DNA of 11,866 nucleotides from Fastidiosipila sp963510375 (GCA_963510375.1 CAUPES010000022.1:1-11866); one strand, 5' to 3'. Positions 1-7,748 are shown, numbered from the stretch's first letter. The notes: generated by a model from the letters alone, not told the origin. Made by a program: numbers and translations.

Positions 1-48
1 TATGATTTAATTAGAACTTAGGGCACCAACACCATTTGTGCAAGAACC
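1..48. mobile_element. Right end of an ISL3-type insertion sequence (partial)
   Basis: Bases 24-48 form a terminal inverted repeat that ends in AGAACC. The same 25-bp sequence occurs inverted at 11813-11837 with 22 of 25 matches. The outer GGTTCT and inner ATGGTGTTGG resemble the terminal repeats of ISL3-family elements as I remember them. The outer end points into the window, so the body of this element lies to the left and is not seen. No transposase codons are visible here. The next 8 bases (49-56, TTTAAAAT) would be one copy of the ISL3 target duplication, but the partner copy lies outside the window. The repeat pair is seen directly; the family name is from memory. Confidence 0.65.
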
Positions 49-93
49 TTTAAAATTTGGTAATCCACTAGTCTGTACTCTCCAAAATTACAT

Positions 94-135
94 AAAAAAA
101 GAAGGTATGGAATAGTTTGGGAACGCCACACCTTC
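94..135 (-). terminator. Intrinsic terminator of the left-flank RNA
   Basis: On the minus strand GAAGGTGTGG (135-126) pairs with CCATACCTTC (110-101) over 10 positions, one of them a G-U pair. It is followed directly by seven T residues (100-94). The 15-nt loop is larger than usual, but the stem and T-run are clear. Confidence 0.75.
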
Positions 136-250
136 GACGGAGAAAAGAAATTAGTGAATAATTCTAAGAGTAAGTCCAAATTTTCAGGAATATAAGCATT
201 TAAATATTTCTGTATAGGAGACAGTACATTACTCTGAATTAATCCTATGA
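94..250 (-). ncRNA. Candidate ~155-nt structured RNA or attenuated leader, leftward
   Basis: A near-consensus promoter (257-285) fires leftward into this stretch, which ends in an intrinsic terminator (94-135). In the RNA, bases 240-229 can pair with 173-160 as a 12-bp helix with a 2-nt bulge, enclosing about 55 nt. A second helix, ATAGGA at 248-243 with TCCTAT at 219-214, crosses the first, so the two are mutually exclusive or form a pseudoknot. That would suit a switching leader. No open reading frame fits. I checked for T-box, SRP and common riboswitch signatures by eye and found none. After the terminator, GGAGAG and a possible GTG start (about 65) precede the IS end at 48. The RNA may therefore be the leader of a gene cut off by the IS. 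Folding and function are inferred. Confidence 0.45.
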
Positions 251-256
251 GTAAAT

Positions 257-285
257 ATAATAATAGGTTAACAAATCTTTGTCAA
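257..285 (-). promoter_or_regulatory. Sigma-A-type promoter, leftward, TTGACA-N17-TATTAT
   Basis: The -35 box TTGACA is at 285-280 and the -10 box TATTAT at 262-257, with the ideal 17-bp spacing. Transcription would start near 250 and run away from the beta-galactosidase gene towards the IS end. No gene start follows within the window except a speculative GTG near 65. Bases 286-418, between this promoter and the next terminator, show nothing I can name. Confidence 0.7.
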
Positions 286-418
286 GCCGATAAATACAGC
301 ACCTCTCTAGGTTAACCGCTTAACTAATTTAATGTTTGAAATTAATTTTCTCAAATCTAGACACAGCTTGAAGTTAATCGCATAACTATGTTTTGAGGTT
401 TTTATTTTAGTTTTCACG

Positions 419-453
419 AAAAAGAACCACATTAATATTTTTTAATGTGGTTC
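419..453 (-). terminator. Intrinsic terminator of the beta-galactosidase gene
   Basis: A perfect 12-bp inverted repeat (GAACCACATTAA at 424-435, its complement at 442-453) has a 6-nt loop. On the minus strand it is followed by five T residues (423-419). It lies about 50 bases past the stop codon of the GH2 gene and is the natural end of that transcript. Confidence 0.85.
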
Positions 454-503
454 AATATTCTTGTACATGTTGATTTACATATAATGAAATTATGATGCAA
501 ATA

Positions 504-3500
504 TTATTCAAAATTAATTGTATAAACACTTTCGCTCGTGTTTGCCTCATTCTTTATCAAATATTTTAGTTCATTATCATCTAAACTCGGTAATTTCATT
601 AAAACTGAATTGTTATTACTGACCAATTTGAACCCTTCTTTCATTTCTTTGGAAAATACATAAGCATATTGCAGTGGATTCAGTTCAACTTCACCAGCTG
701 GCGTAATTGCTTTAAGCTCGAAATCATTTTTGGACTTAGCTTCAAATGTGTGGGCTCTAATTTCTGTTAAGTTCAAGCTTTCTTTACTTTTTATTCTAAA
801 CGCATAAGTTTCAACAGGAGCAAAAATTAAATTATTCTCTTGTCCTGCTAACAACTGTTCCCTAACTTTTTCAGTAGATAAATCTGTAATCTTATAGTCA
901 GTAATTTCTTGCCAATTATTTATGTTATTTAAAGGACTATTCTCTAATTCCACATTTGCATAATTCTTGATGGTACCAGGCTTTTCGCCAACGTAATATT
1001 CAATATGGAAGTTATCTGCTAGTTTATCTCCGACAAAACAGATTCCAATATTATCAATTTTTGTTAGTTCTAACTCACCTGCTCTACCAAGTAGAATACC
1101 AACCCAATCCTCTGAATTGTTACTATTGTTATTATTCCATAAATCACTAAGTCCACTATAATCAATCTGATTATTATTCAGCACAGAAATTCTAGTTTCC
1201 GGATTAGTATAACTGGCAATTCCTGCTGGCAACTCGGATCCATTCCACTCTTGCGCTTTATTATATGAAAGTGTTTTTTCTGCAGTTATTTTAAGACTTA
1301 AGTTTGACTGTAAGTTATTGTGCTTTACTTTCGCCACAAGATTAATAACTTTGTCATTGATTAGGTCATCAATTTCTAGCTCTTCACCAGTTTCTAAATT
1401 AACCCAATTTTCAAGTTCCAGCACTTCACTATGTCCCAATAGATCATAAACGTGAGCACTCTTTGGTAGCTCTGGTAAATAATCATCTAAGCAAGCCATT
1501 GAAAAATCTTCAACTTCAATAAAGCCGTTTACAATGAGCTCTAGTTCATATTTATACTCTTGCCCATCAACATCCAAAATTGTTTGTAGTTGCTTAGTTC
1601 CTACTTGTTTAACTAGCTCATTAACTTCTTTATCTGAGATGTGCCAATTTAAATTATGTTTTTCTCTTAACCCATTAGTCAAAACAACTTCAGCAGTTTC
1701 TGGCAACTGTAAATCTTCACCAAGATTAATAACTAATTCATCTTTTACAATATAATCTATAGTTCTATCTGAAAAATCAACTACATTAACTTTTACTTCA
1801 ACAGGATATTGCTCGTAATCTAATTCTCCTGCAACTACGAAACTACCAATTTCACTAAGATTATGTTGAGAGAAAGCATCCCACTTAACTTTTGCTTCAC
1901 AACTTCTACCATCTACAAATAATAATTCAACAGTTTCTGGCAAGCTCAATTCACCATCTAAATCCACAAAAATTTCACTTATATCGTAGCCCAAAATATT
2001 TTCTTTAAATTCACCAATTGCAGTCAATTTTATCTCAGCAGATTTTAAGCCTTCTCCACTAGCTCTTAGAGTTATATTTCCCGCTTCTTTATTTGATCCC
2101 AGTATCACTAAACCTTTACCATTAAAAGCTCTACGTTTCCAATTATCTTCCAAGTATTTATAACGCTCTTGTGAGCTGGCATTACCATTATCGACACCAA
2201 GAATATCTGCCGCTCCAATAACCTCAAAATTAATTAAATCATCGGCATATGGAACTACATTTCCTGCAGCATCTACAATTTCAAATTGAATATAAGCTAG
2301 ATCTGCTTCGCTTATATTAAGTTCATCAGTTTCAGCTATTAATCTAATCGCTGCGGGAGCTGCTGCAGTAATAACTGATTCTTTTGCGACTTCATTGGAG
2401 TTTTCATCCTTGGCTATAGCTAATAACTCTCCTGCTTCCCAAGGAATTATCCATTCAAGATAAAGCTCATCTGCACTTTGTCCTTCTTGGTACTCCCTAC
2501 CAAAACTAGTAATTTTCTTATTAAATCGCTTCTTGCCTAAAGATTCTCCATTGAGATAAAGCTCAACTACATTAGCATTCGAGTAAACTCTCACAGGAAT
2601 TTTGTTATCATCACGTTTTAAATCCGTCCCTTGGGCTAAAGTTATCTCTCTATCCGCCTGACTCCAATTCCAATGTGGCAAAATATGAACCATTTTATTA
2701 TCTGAATTAGCCCATTGTGATTGATATAAGAAATATTCATTCTTCGGGAATCCTGCTGTATCTACAATCCCAAAATACGAGGACTTTGCTGGAGTTTCTG
2801 GCTCATTATGCCATGGAGTTGGCTCACCAATGTAGTCAAATCCAGTCCAGATAAATTGACCTGCATAGTCCTGATTATCTCTATCAAATATCAGAACTGC
2901 ACTAGCGGTTTTACCCCAACCAACTCTATCATTTCCATAGTCAGAAGTTTGGTAATTCCTCAGTGGCTTCTCTGGATTACCCGTAATAGCTTTGTCTTTA
3001 ACAGCGGGTTCGTAATAAACGCCTCTACTGCTTACTGCGGAAGCAGTTTCTGAACCATAAATCTTCCAGTGTGGATGCTTTTCTCTAATAAGCGCAAAAT
3101 TATCTTCTGCATAATTAATACCCACTATATCTAGAAGATCTGCAATCTCTTGGAAGTTTTCATTTTCTAGGTCAAAGCGGAATTTATCTTCCCCCATGGT
3201 TACGTAGCGAGTCTGATCAATTTCTTTAACCCATTTGACTAAATTGGCAGCCTGTTCTAAGCCATAATTTTCTGAGGTTTCCCAGATCTCATTACCTACA
3301 GACCACATGAATATAGATGGCGAATTCTTATCTCTGTTGACCATAGACTTTACATCAAATTCTGCCCAGGTTTGTCCTGCTTCAGCATCTGGATGTGTAG
3401 CTAATAGGTTAAAAAAACGATTATAGTCATAAATTTTTTTAGGCTTACCACTCCATGTATCAAACGACTCTTCTTGAACCAGCAAGCCTAGTTCTTCACA

Positions 3501-4556
3501 CGCTTCAATAAACTTCTTATCGTGAGGATTATGAGCAGTTCTTATAGCGTTTACTCCCATATTCTTCATGATCTTTAGCTGCCTTACAAAAGCTTTCTTA
3601 TTAGCAACTGCACCCAAGGCTCCTTGATCTGAATGCATACAGACACCTTGAATATCTAAGTGCTGCCCATTTAAACTGAAACCAGTCTCAACGTCCCAAT
3701 CAAAATATCTATAACCAAATCTATCTTTGCGTTCATCTAATAATCTCTTGTCATTCGCATCATAAATTCTTGTAGTTACATAATAAAGCTTAGGAGAATC
3801 AATTGACCATAATTCAATATCATTAACCCATATGCTCTGGATCACCTTAGATTCTCTTCTGTCTAGTGACAACTTCATTTCTGCCAGTTCTGAAATTGCA
3901 TTACCATCAGCATCTTCAATCGACTGTTGCAAAATTATAGTTGCACCATTTTCTACAAAACCACTCTCTTCTATATAACTATTAACAATCTTATTTTCAA
4001 TTCGAGTTTCAACGCCCGTTCCACTGTCATATTGTTCAGCTATATTTGGTGTTGTAATAAATATTCCATTTTCTTTAATATGAATTTTGTCTTTAACTAT
4101 TAAATCTACATCTCTATAAATACCTGAACCTGAATACCATCTCGAAGAAGGCTGCGGATGCTCTACTTTGATTAAAATTAAGTTTTGCTCACCAATATTC
4201 AAGTACTCATTTATGTTATATGAGAAAGTGTTGTAACCGAATGGATAATTTCCTACAAATTTCCCATTAATGTAACAAGTTGAATCCATGTATATACCAC
4301 CAAAGCGAATACGAATATCTTTGTTACGCAATGACTCCGGTACATCTAGAACTTTAGCATAGTACCCAGTTCCACCATCGAGCAAACCACCTTCGTTATT
4401 TGCTGGAGATTGTGAATTAAATTCAAACTCTATACTCCAATCATGAGGGAGATCAAGTTTTCTCCACTCTTTTAATTCCTCTATATTCAAGGAAGTTGGG
4501 TTTACTTTCTCGTTCAGTTTAAAGCTCCAATTACTATTTAAATTAATTACTGACAT
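504..4556 (-). CDS. GH2 beta-galactosidase, multidomain, no signal peptide
   Basis: Predicted to hydrolyse terminal beta-galactosides such as lactose or host-glycan galactose. Visible layout: jelly-roll sugar-binding domain (about 1-160), immunoglobulin-like domain (about 180-285), TIM barrel (about 290-615) with general acid/base E423 in WSVGNE and nucleophile E503 in YGSETAS, a DUF4982-like segment (about 650-720) and a GH2 C-terminal Ig-like domain (about 730-845, with GVDNGNASSQERYK). Two or three Big_4-type Ig repeats follow (about 855-930, 935-1010, a weaker one to 1095). Then comes an asparagine-rich linker, a galactose-binding-like domain (about 1100-1275) and a short tail. This is the plan of large surface beta-galactosidases such as BgaA, yet there is no signal peptide at the start and no LPXTG or other C-terminal anchor. 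The start is supported by TTGAGGA about 10 nt upstream. A cre-like site upstream suggests catabolite control. The GH2 family is certain; beta-galactosidase rather than another GH2 activity is likely. Confidence 0.9.
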   Translation of the reverse strand: MSVINLNSNWSFKLNEKVNPTSLNIEELKEWRKLDLPHDWSIEFEFNSQSPANNEGGLLDGGTGYYAKVLDVPESLRNKDIRIRFGGIYMDSTCYINGKFVGNYPFGYNTFSYNINEYLNIGEQNLILIKVEHPQPSSRWYSGSGIYRDVDLIVKDKIHIKENGIFITTPNIAEQYDSGTGVETRIENKIVNSYIEESGFVENGATIILQQSIEDADGNAISELAEMKLSLDRRESKVIQSIWVNDIELWSIDSPKLYYVTTRIYDANDKRLLDERKDRFGYRYFDWDVETGFSLNGQHLDIQGVCMHSDQGALGAVANKKAFVRQLKIMKNMGVNAIRTAHNPHDKKFIEACEELGLLVQEESFDTWSGKPKKIYDYNRFFNLLATHPDAEAGQTWAEFDVKSMVNRDKNSPSIFMWSVGNEIWETSENYGLEQAANLVKWVKEIDQTRYVTMGEDKFRFDLENENFQEIADLLDIVGINYAEDNFALIREKHPHWKIYGSETASAVSSRGVYYEPAVKDKAITGNPEKPLRNYQTSDYGNDRVGWGKTASAVLIFDRDNQDYAGQFIWTGFDYIGEPTPWHNEPETPAKSSYFGIVDTAGFPKNEYFLYQSQWANSDNKMVHILPHWNWSQADREITLAQGTDLKRDDNKIPVRVYSNANVVELYLNGESLGKKRFNKKITSFGREYQEGQSADELYLEWIIPWEAGELLAIAKDENSNEVAKESVITAAAPAAIRLIAETDELNISEADLAYIQFEIVDAAGNVVPYADDLINFEVIGAADILGVDNGNASSQERYKYLEDNWKRRAFNGKGLVILGSNKEAGNITLRASGEGLKSAEIKLTAIGEFKENILGYDISEIFVDLDGELSLPETVELLFVDGRSCEAKVKWDAFSQHNLSEIGSFVVAGELDYEQYPVEVKVNVVDFSDRTIDYIVKDELVINLGEDLQLPETAEVVLTNGLREKHNLNWHISDKEVNELVKQVGTKQLQTILDVDGQEYKYELELIVNGFIEVEDFSMACLDDYLPELPKSAHVYDLLGHSEVLELENWVNLETGEELEIDDLINDKVINLVAKVKHNNLQSNLSLKITAEKTLSYNKAQEWNGSELPAGIASYTNPETRISVLNNNQIDYSGLSDLWNNNNSNNSEDWVGILLGRAGELELTKIDNIGICFVGDKLADNFHIEYYVGEKPGTIKNYANVELENSPLNNINNWQEITDYKITDLSTEKVREQLLAGQENNLIFAPVETYAFRIKSKESLNLTEIRAHTFEAKSKNDFELKAITPAGEVELNPLQYAYVFSKEMKEGFKLVSNNNSVLMKLPSLDDNELKYLIKNEANTSESVYTINFE

Positions 4557-4590
4557 AATTACAATTCCTCAACTTTCTCAAAACCTTCTC

Positions 4591-4619
4591 ATTTTAACAC
4601 TTTCAGCGATTACATAATT
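4591..4619 (-). promoter_or_regulatory. Probable promoter -10 region of the GH2 gene
   Basis: A TAAAAT -10-like box (minus strand, 4596-4591) lies about 35 bases upstream of the GH2 start codon. The hexamer 17 bases upstream (ATTATG, 4619-4614) is a poor -35 box, so the promoter would be weak or activator-dependent. It is placed mainly from its position relative to the gene and to the cre-like site that it overlaps. Confidence 0.4.
4601..4615 (-). promoter_or_regulatory. cre-like site (CcpA catabolite repression) upstream of GH2
   Basis: On the minus strand the sequence ATGTAATCGCTGAAA matches the Gram-positive cre consensus WTGNAANCGNWNNCW at every fixed position except the second-to-last (A instead of C). 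It lies between the proposed -10 and -35 positions, where CcpA binding would repress transcription. The site and match are seen; CcpA regulation is inferred, since no ccpA gene is in the window. Confidence 0.55.
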
Positions 4620-4635
4620 TGATAAAATTCAGTTC

Positions 4636-5136
4636 TTAGAAAAACATAAACACCAAAGCAATAGCTAGCACTCCCAAAACAAAAGCTACTATTAGATCTA
4701 TTTTGAAGATTTGCTCAACTTTTTTTATTACTTCATCTTTGTGCTCTACTTCAACTTCGAATAAATTGATATTTGGATCTGAATTTTTGTAAAAAACTTT
4801 TCGAGTTCTTTCTGGATGAAACTCTTTTGGCAAAGCAGTAGCCTTTACTCTTTCCTTGTATTCTTGCTTACCATCCTTAAATTTATAATCTATATAAACA
4901 TTATCATCAACAGACTTTCTCGCGGACATTGAGAATTTATTTACGTAATTAGCTTCTACATCAGCTTTTGCTTCTTTTAGCTCTAGTTTAATCTCATCCC
5001 AACGCTTCAGTCTATCTGTAACTTGTTTCTTTCTATTTAGTTCCAGAAGAAAAGTCCAAACCCAATAAATCAGGATTAAGATTATAATTAACTTCCTGCT
5101 ATCTATTTCACCTACCCATTTAATAAAATCTTGCAT
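4636..5136 (-). CDS. Small membrane protein, DUF3592-like
   Basis: A 166-aa protein of unknown function. It has one membrane helix near the N terminus (about 15-31, rich in I, L and W) and a second at the very C terminus (about 146-166). A charged, probably helical stretch (about 33-66) follows the first. The middle (about 75-130) is predicted beta-rich, with a VYIDYKFKDGKQEYKER segment and then FYKNSDPNINLFE. This is the layout of DUF3592-type proteins, where a strand-rich domain with a '(Y)(x)P(x)NP'-like turn sits between two helices. The start is well supported by GAGGGAAG a few bases upstream. It lies 75 bases downstream of the DUF218 gene in the same direction and may share its transcript. 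No terminator is evident between it and the GH2 promoter region. The family assignment is by eye and moderate. Confidence 0.8.
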   Translation of the reverse strand: MQDFIKWVGEIDSRKLIIILILIYWVWTFLLELNRKKQVTDRLKRWDEIKLELKEAKADVEANYVNKFSMSARKSVDDNVYIDYKFKDGKQEYKERVKATALPKEFHPERTRKVFYKNSDPNINLFEVEVEHKDEVIKKVEQIFKIDLIVAFVLGVLAIALVFMFF

Positions 5137-5211
5137 TAACTTCCCTCATTTCAATTTGCATTATTTCATGAATATATCTAAACCTTCGCGACTTCATAAA
5201 AAATATAGCAA

Positions 5212-6180
5212 TTACCATCTTTGCAATATATAGAATATTAAACTAATTGCTACAACTATCCCTGGAATCAAAGGTGATCTGCTGATATATTTAAAAATTT
5301 CATTAATAAAACCTAAAGCTGCTGTTCTCCAATCTGCTTTGGCTGAAATTCCTATACAATCCATATTATATTTCCTGGCAATAAGTAAACCTCTCTGGAG
5401 ATGATAGTTATTACTTACAATTGCAAATTTTGAACCAGCTTCCATCAATTCAGCAGAATATATAATATTCTCATTAGTATTCTCAGCTTTATCTTCAATT
5501 AAAACTTTTTCCGCAGGGAAACCCCTGGTAACAGCATATGCTTTCATACCAGCAGCTTCACTAATTTCTGCTGTTCCTGAAACTGCTCCAGACATAATAA
5601 TTTTTGTTTTAGGATTTTTATTAGCAAAATTAATTGCAGCATCACAACGATTTTTCAATTGTCCGCTTACCTTAGCTTGCTCATCTAATCTAGCTCCCAA
5701 AACGACTATGTAGTCTATGTCTTGAGTTTCTATATTTATAAAATTAAGCATTGCAGTAATAATGTAACTATGAGCAATAAATAACAATGCTAACAAAATA
5801 ACATTGATGACACCTAGGCTTGTATCTATATACCAGGTAAAGCTATATGATTTTATAACTTGATAAAAAGCCACAAAAAACAAAGCTAAGGCAGTTTTTA
5901 AAATAAGAGCTTTCTCGAATCCTTGCAGACTACCATCTTTACGCTTGCGGAAATATTCTCCAATAGCTAAAGCGAACAGAGTTAACATTGGCAAAACAAA
6001 GTAAGAAAAATTAATGAACCATACTAAGCGGTCATCCACATATGACATTTGATCAGCGTGTGCTAATGCGAAAATCACAGCACAATTAAGAGAGGCCCCA
6101 GTAATAACAGAACGTCTATCATACTTTATTGCTAAAAAAAATAAAATTAGGCACAGTAATGCCAATAATATATTAATCAC
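5212..6180 (-). CDS. DUF218 (SanA/ElyC/YdcF-type) membrane protein
   Basis: A 322-aa protein. About five hydrophobic segments fill the N-terminal half (roughly 3-18, 25-41, 52-74, 90-108, 121-146) and one lies at the C terminus (about 302-318). Between them is a DUF218 domain (about 155-285) with the typical IVVLGARLD start, IIMSGA, the EDKAENTNEN motif and SNNYHLQRG. Members such as SanA and ElyC are linked to cell-envelope integrity and lipid-carrier or peptidoglycan metabolism, but the reaction is not settled. The multi-helix N terminus resembles Gram-positive YdcF-like proteins. The start is GTG, directly preceded in frame by a TAA, so it cannot lie further upstream. No clear Shine-Dalgarno site is visible, and a TTG at codon 5 is an alternative. 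An 11-bp tandem repeat sits directly upstream. Confidence 0.88.
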   Translation of the reverse strand: MINILLALLCLILFFLAIKYDRRSVITGASLNCAVIFALAHADQMSYVDDRLVWFINFSYFVLPMLTLFALAIGEYFRKRKDGSLQGFEKALILKTALALFFVAFYQVIKSYSFTWYIDTSLGVINVILLALLFIAHSYIITAMLNFINIETQDIDYIVVLGARLDEQAKVSGQLKNRCDAAINFANKNPKTKIIMSGAVSGTAEISEAAGMKAYAVTRGFPAEKVLIEDKAENTNENIIYSAELMEAGSKFAIVSNNYHLQRGLLIARKYNMDCIGISAKADWRTAALGFINEIFKYISRSPLIPGIVVAISLIFYILQRW

Positions 6181-6188
6181 TTATTCTA

Positions 6189-6210
6189 TCGGTACTCAGT
6201 CGGTGCTCAG
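6189..6210. repeat. 11-bp tandem direct repeat upstream of the DUF218 gene
   Basis: TCGGTACTCAG (6189-6199) is followed at once by TCGGTGCTCAG (6200-6210), one mismatch in 11. It lies 9-30 bases upstream of the GTG start, where a Shine-Dalgarno site or promoter element would be expected. The 11-bp period is about one helical turn, which would suit two tandem contacts by a regulator. The function is inferred. Confidence 0.6.
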
Positions 6211-6320
6211 TGTAAAAGCTTTCACCCCAAACACTTATCTTTCTAGTAAATTTAATTGCGCAAGCTCACCAGCGTGGCTCTATTAACTTCAAAATTCAAG
6301 TAATATACCTGTTTAAATTA

Positions 6321-6575
6321 TTAGTAGCAATCTATACAAGCATTGGCTATATGAGTATGCACATCAATCTCAGCAGCTGGAACACCTAGCTTCTCGCTCA
6401 AATAATTCTTGGCATCCGCAAATTGAAATGGATCCAGCATAGTGCTATCAATTTCTGCATATTTAGCTTCAATTTCATGCTTCTCTGCTTCTGTATATTT
6501 GTCCTCTAAATATTCCAAACTAGTAATCATATCCCATCCCATTTCAGGAGAGCGTGTAATAATAATTCTTATCAT
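6321..6575 (-). CDS. Small acidic protein of unknown family
   Basis: An 84-aa protein that I do not recognise. It begins MIRIIITRSPEMGWDM, a short hydrophobic strand. The middle is strongly acidic and probably helical (about 16-60), and the end is DVHTHIANACIDCY. The closing C80-x-x-C83 pair, with H73, H75 and the acidic residues nearby, could bind a metal, but this is only a suggestion. The frame could extend 10 codons upstream. I chose the internal ATG because AAAGAGGTGA lies directly before it, while the upstream ATG has no such site. The gene is divergent from the kinase-like/nuclease-like operon with overlapping promoters, so the two may be co-regulated. No terminator is clear in the 140 bases before the next gene. 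Confidence 0.7.
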   Translation of the reverse strand: MIRIIITRSPEMGWDMITSLEYLEDKYTEAEKHEIEAKYAEIDSTMLDPFQFADAKNYLSEKLGVPAAEIDVHTHIANACIDCY

Positions 6576-6668
6576 ATCTTCACCTCTTTTTATTGATAAT
6601 AACATTTTAAAAGGTTAAACTATTACTAAATAGATACAGATGCAATGAACATCTCTTTACTACATCTC

Positions 6669-6697
6669 ATTATACTATTGACACCCTCAATTCCAAA
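6669..6697 (-). promoter_or_regulatory. Possible leftward promoter of the 84-aa gene
   Basis: A perfect TATAAT -10 box lies at 6674-6669 on the minus strand, with a poor -35 hexamer TTTGGA at 6697-6692 (17-bp spacing). It would give a leader of about 85-90 bases. It physically overlaps the rightward promoter, so the two would compete. Confidence 0.4.
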
Positions 6698-6706
6698 ATT
6701 AAATAT
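6678..6706 (+). promoter_or_regulatory. Promoter of the kinase-like/PRTase-like operon
   Basis: A perfect TTGACA -35 box (6678-6683) is followed after 16-17 bases by an A/T-rich -10 element (TAAATAT, 6700-6706). Transcription would start near 6712, just before the ribosome binding site. This position inside the longer open frame is strong evidence that translation begins at 6723 and not at the upstream ATG at 6645. Confidence 0.65.
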
Positions 6707-6722
6707 TATTTATGGAGGACGT

Positions 6723-7748
6723 ATGCCAGTAATTACAGTAACCCATTTACCTGGTACCCTAGGAGAAGAACTCGCTAAGCGCCTATCGCTGAAGTTAGGA
6801 ATTCCAGTATTCGAGAGGGCAGATATGGCAAATTTATTTTTGCAAAATATTGCTACAGATTATGATCTCAAACTCTTAGACGAAAGCCCCAAAAACTATG
6901 AGCGCAATGCCAAAAATGGTATCAGCTTCCGTGATAACATCTTACGTGGTCTTAATCAATTGGCTGACAAAAGTAATGCCATAATTCTTGGAACTGTTCC
7001 AGCTCTTTTTCTTGCTCAGCATCCAAACGCAGTACATATTCACGTAACAGCTCCTAAAAATTTGCGTGCTCGACGTTTAGCAAGAACTAAGAAGTACAGC
7101 AAGGAAGAAATAGCCCAATTAATGAACTCTTCTGATAAGAATTTCAAGCGTTACGGTAAGATTTTGTTTGACGAAGAATCTAAAGATCCGTTCTTATATC
7201 ACATAACAATTAACACTGGTAAAGTCAGTGTTGACGCCGCCGTACTTATGGCTACAGAGCTGTATAATGATAGCCTTGCTAGGGAATATCTTTATGATTC
7301 AGATGCAGAGAACAAGAAGATTCAACATCGTCAAGAAGAATCAACCTTAATGAAAAACCCTTCTGAAATAGCATTTGCTAAAGTTTTGGATATGTACCAT
7401 ATTCGTTGGATTTATGAGCCTACAACCTTTGAACTAGAGCAAAATGATGACGGGACTGTGGCTTCTGCTTTTTCTCCTGACTTTTACCTGCCAGACTATG
7501 ATATTTACCTTGAATTGACGGTTATGAATCCTAAATATTCCACTGAGAAAAAGCGTAAAATTCGCCGAATTAAAGAGTTATATCCAGATATAAATATTAA
7601 GTTGGTACAGAAAAAAGATTTTGATCACTTTATTAGAAGTCTAGATAGAGCTAGTACAGTATTGCTCAGTCATAACGATAAAAAGAAATTTAAAAATAAA
7701 GTCGAAAATATCATAGACAAAACAGGAGGAATTTCTAATGAATTTTAG
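6723..7748 (+). CDS. Cytidylate-kinase-like / PD-(D/E)XK-like fusion protein
   Basis: A 341-aa two-part protein. Residues 3-185 resemble the cytidylate kinase-like family (Cytidylate_kin2): a strand plus P-loop region (VITVTHLPGTLGEELAKRL), LGIPVFERADM, AIILGTVPALFL, then VHIHVTAPKNLRARRLAR and the YHITINTGKVS end. The loop reads GTLGEE where family members usually have GSGGRE, so the positive residue is lost and kinase activity is doubtful. Residues 207-305 look like a restriction-endonuclease fold: NPSEIAFAKVLD with E215, SPDFYLPDY with D253, then E264-L-T266 where the classic motif has ExK, followed by a lysine/arginine-rich helix (274-284). The start is set by GGAGG 4 bases upstream. The alternative ATG at 6645 has no ribosome site and lies before the promoter. 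The last 11 bases overlap the next gene. Both domain calls are by eye, and the function is unknown. Confidence 0.75.
   Translation: MPVITVTHLPGTLGEELAKRLSLKLGIPVFERADMANLFLQNIATDYDLKLLDESPKNYERNAKNGISFRDNILRGLNQLADKSNAIILGTVPALFLAQHPNAVHIHVTAPKNLRARRLARTKKYSKEEIAQLMNSSDKNFKRYGKILFDEESKDPFLYHITINTGKVSVDAAVLMATELYNDSLAREYLYDSDAENKKIQHRQEESTLMKNPSEIAFAKVLDMYHIRWIYEPTTFELEQNDDGTVASAFSPDFYLPDYDIYLELTVMNPKYSTEKKRKIRRIKELYPDINIKLVQKKDFDHFIRSLDRASTVLLSHNDKKKFKNKVENIIDKTGGISNEF

Noticed and set aside
94..250. T-box leader
   Set aside because: The GGTGTGGCGTTCCC segment recalls the T-box core, but the required TGGNACCGCG pattern is absent.
6645..6722. A 26-codon N-terminal extension of the kinase-like gene
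   Set aside because: The upstream ATG has no ribosome site, and the TTGACA promoter lies inside this stretch. GGAGG directly precedes the ATG at 6723, where the conserved domain starts.
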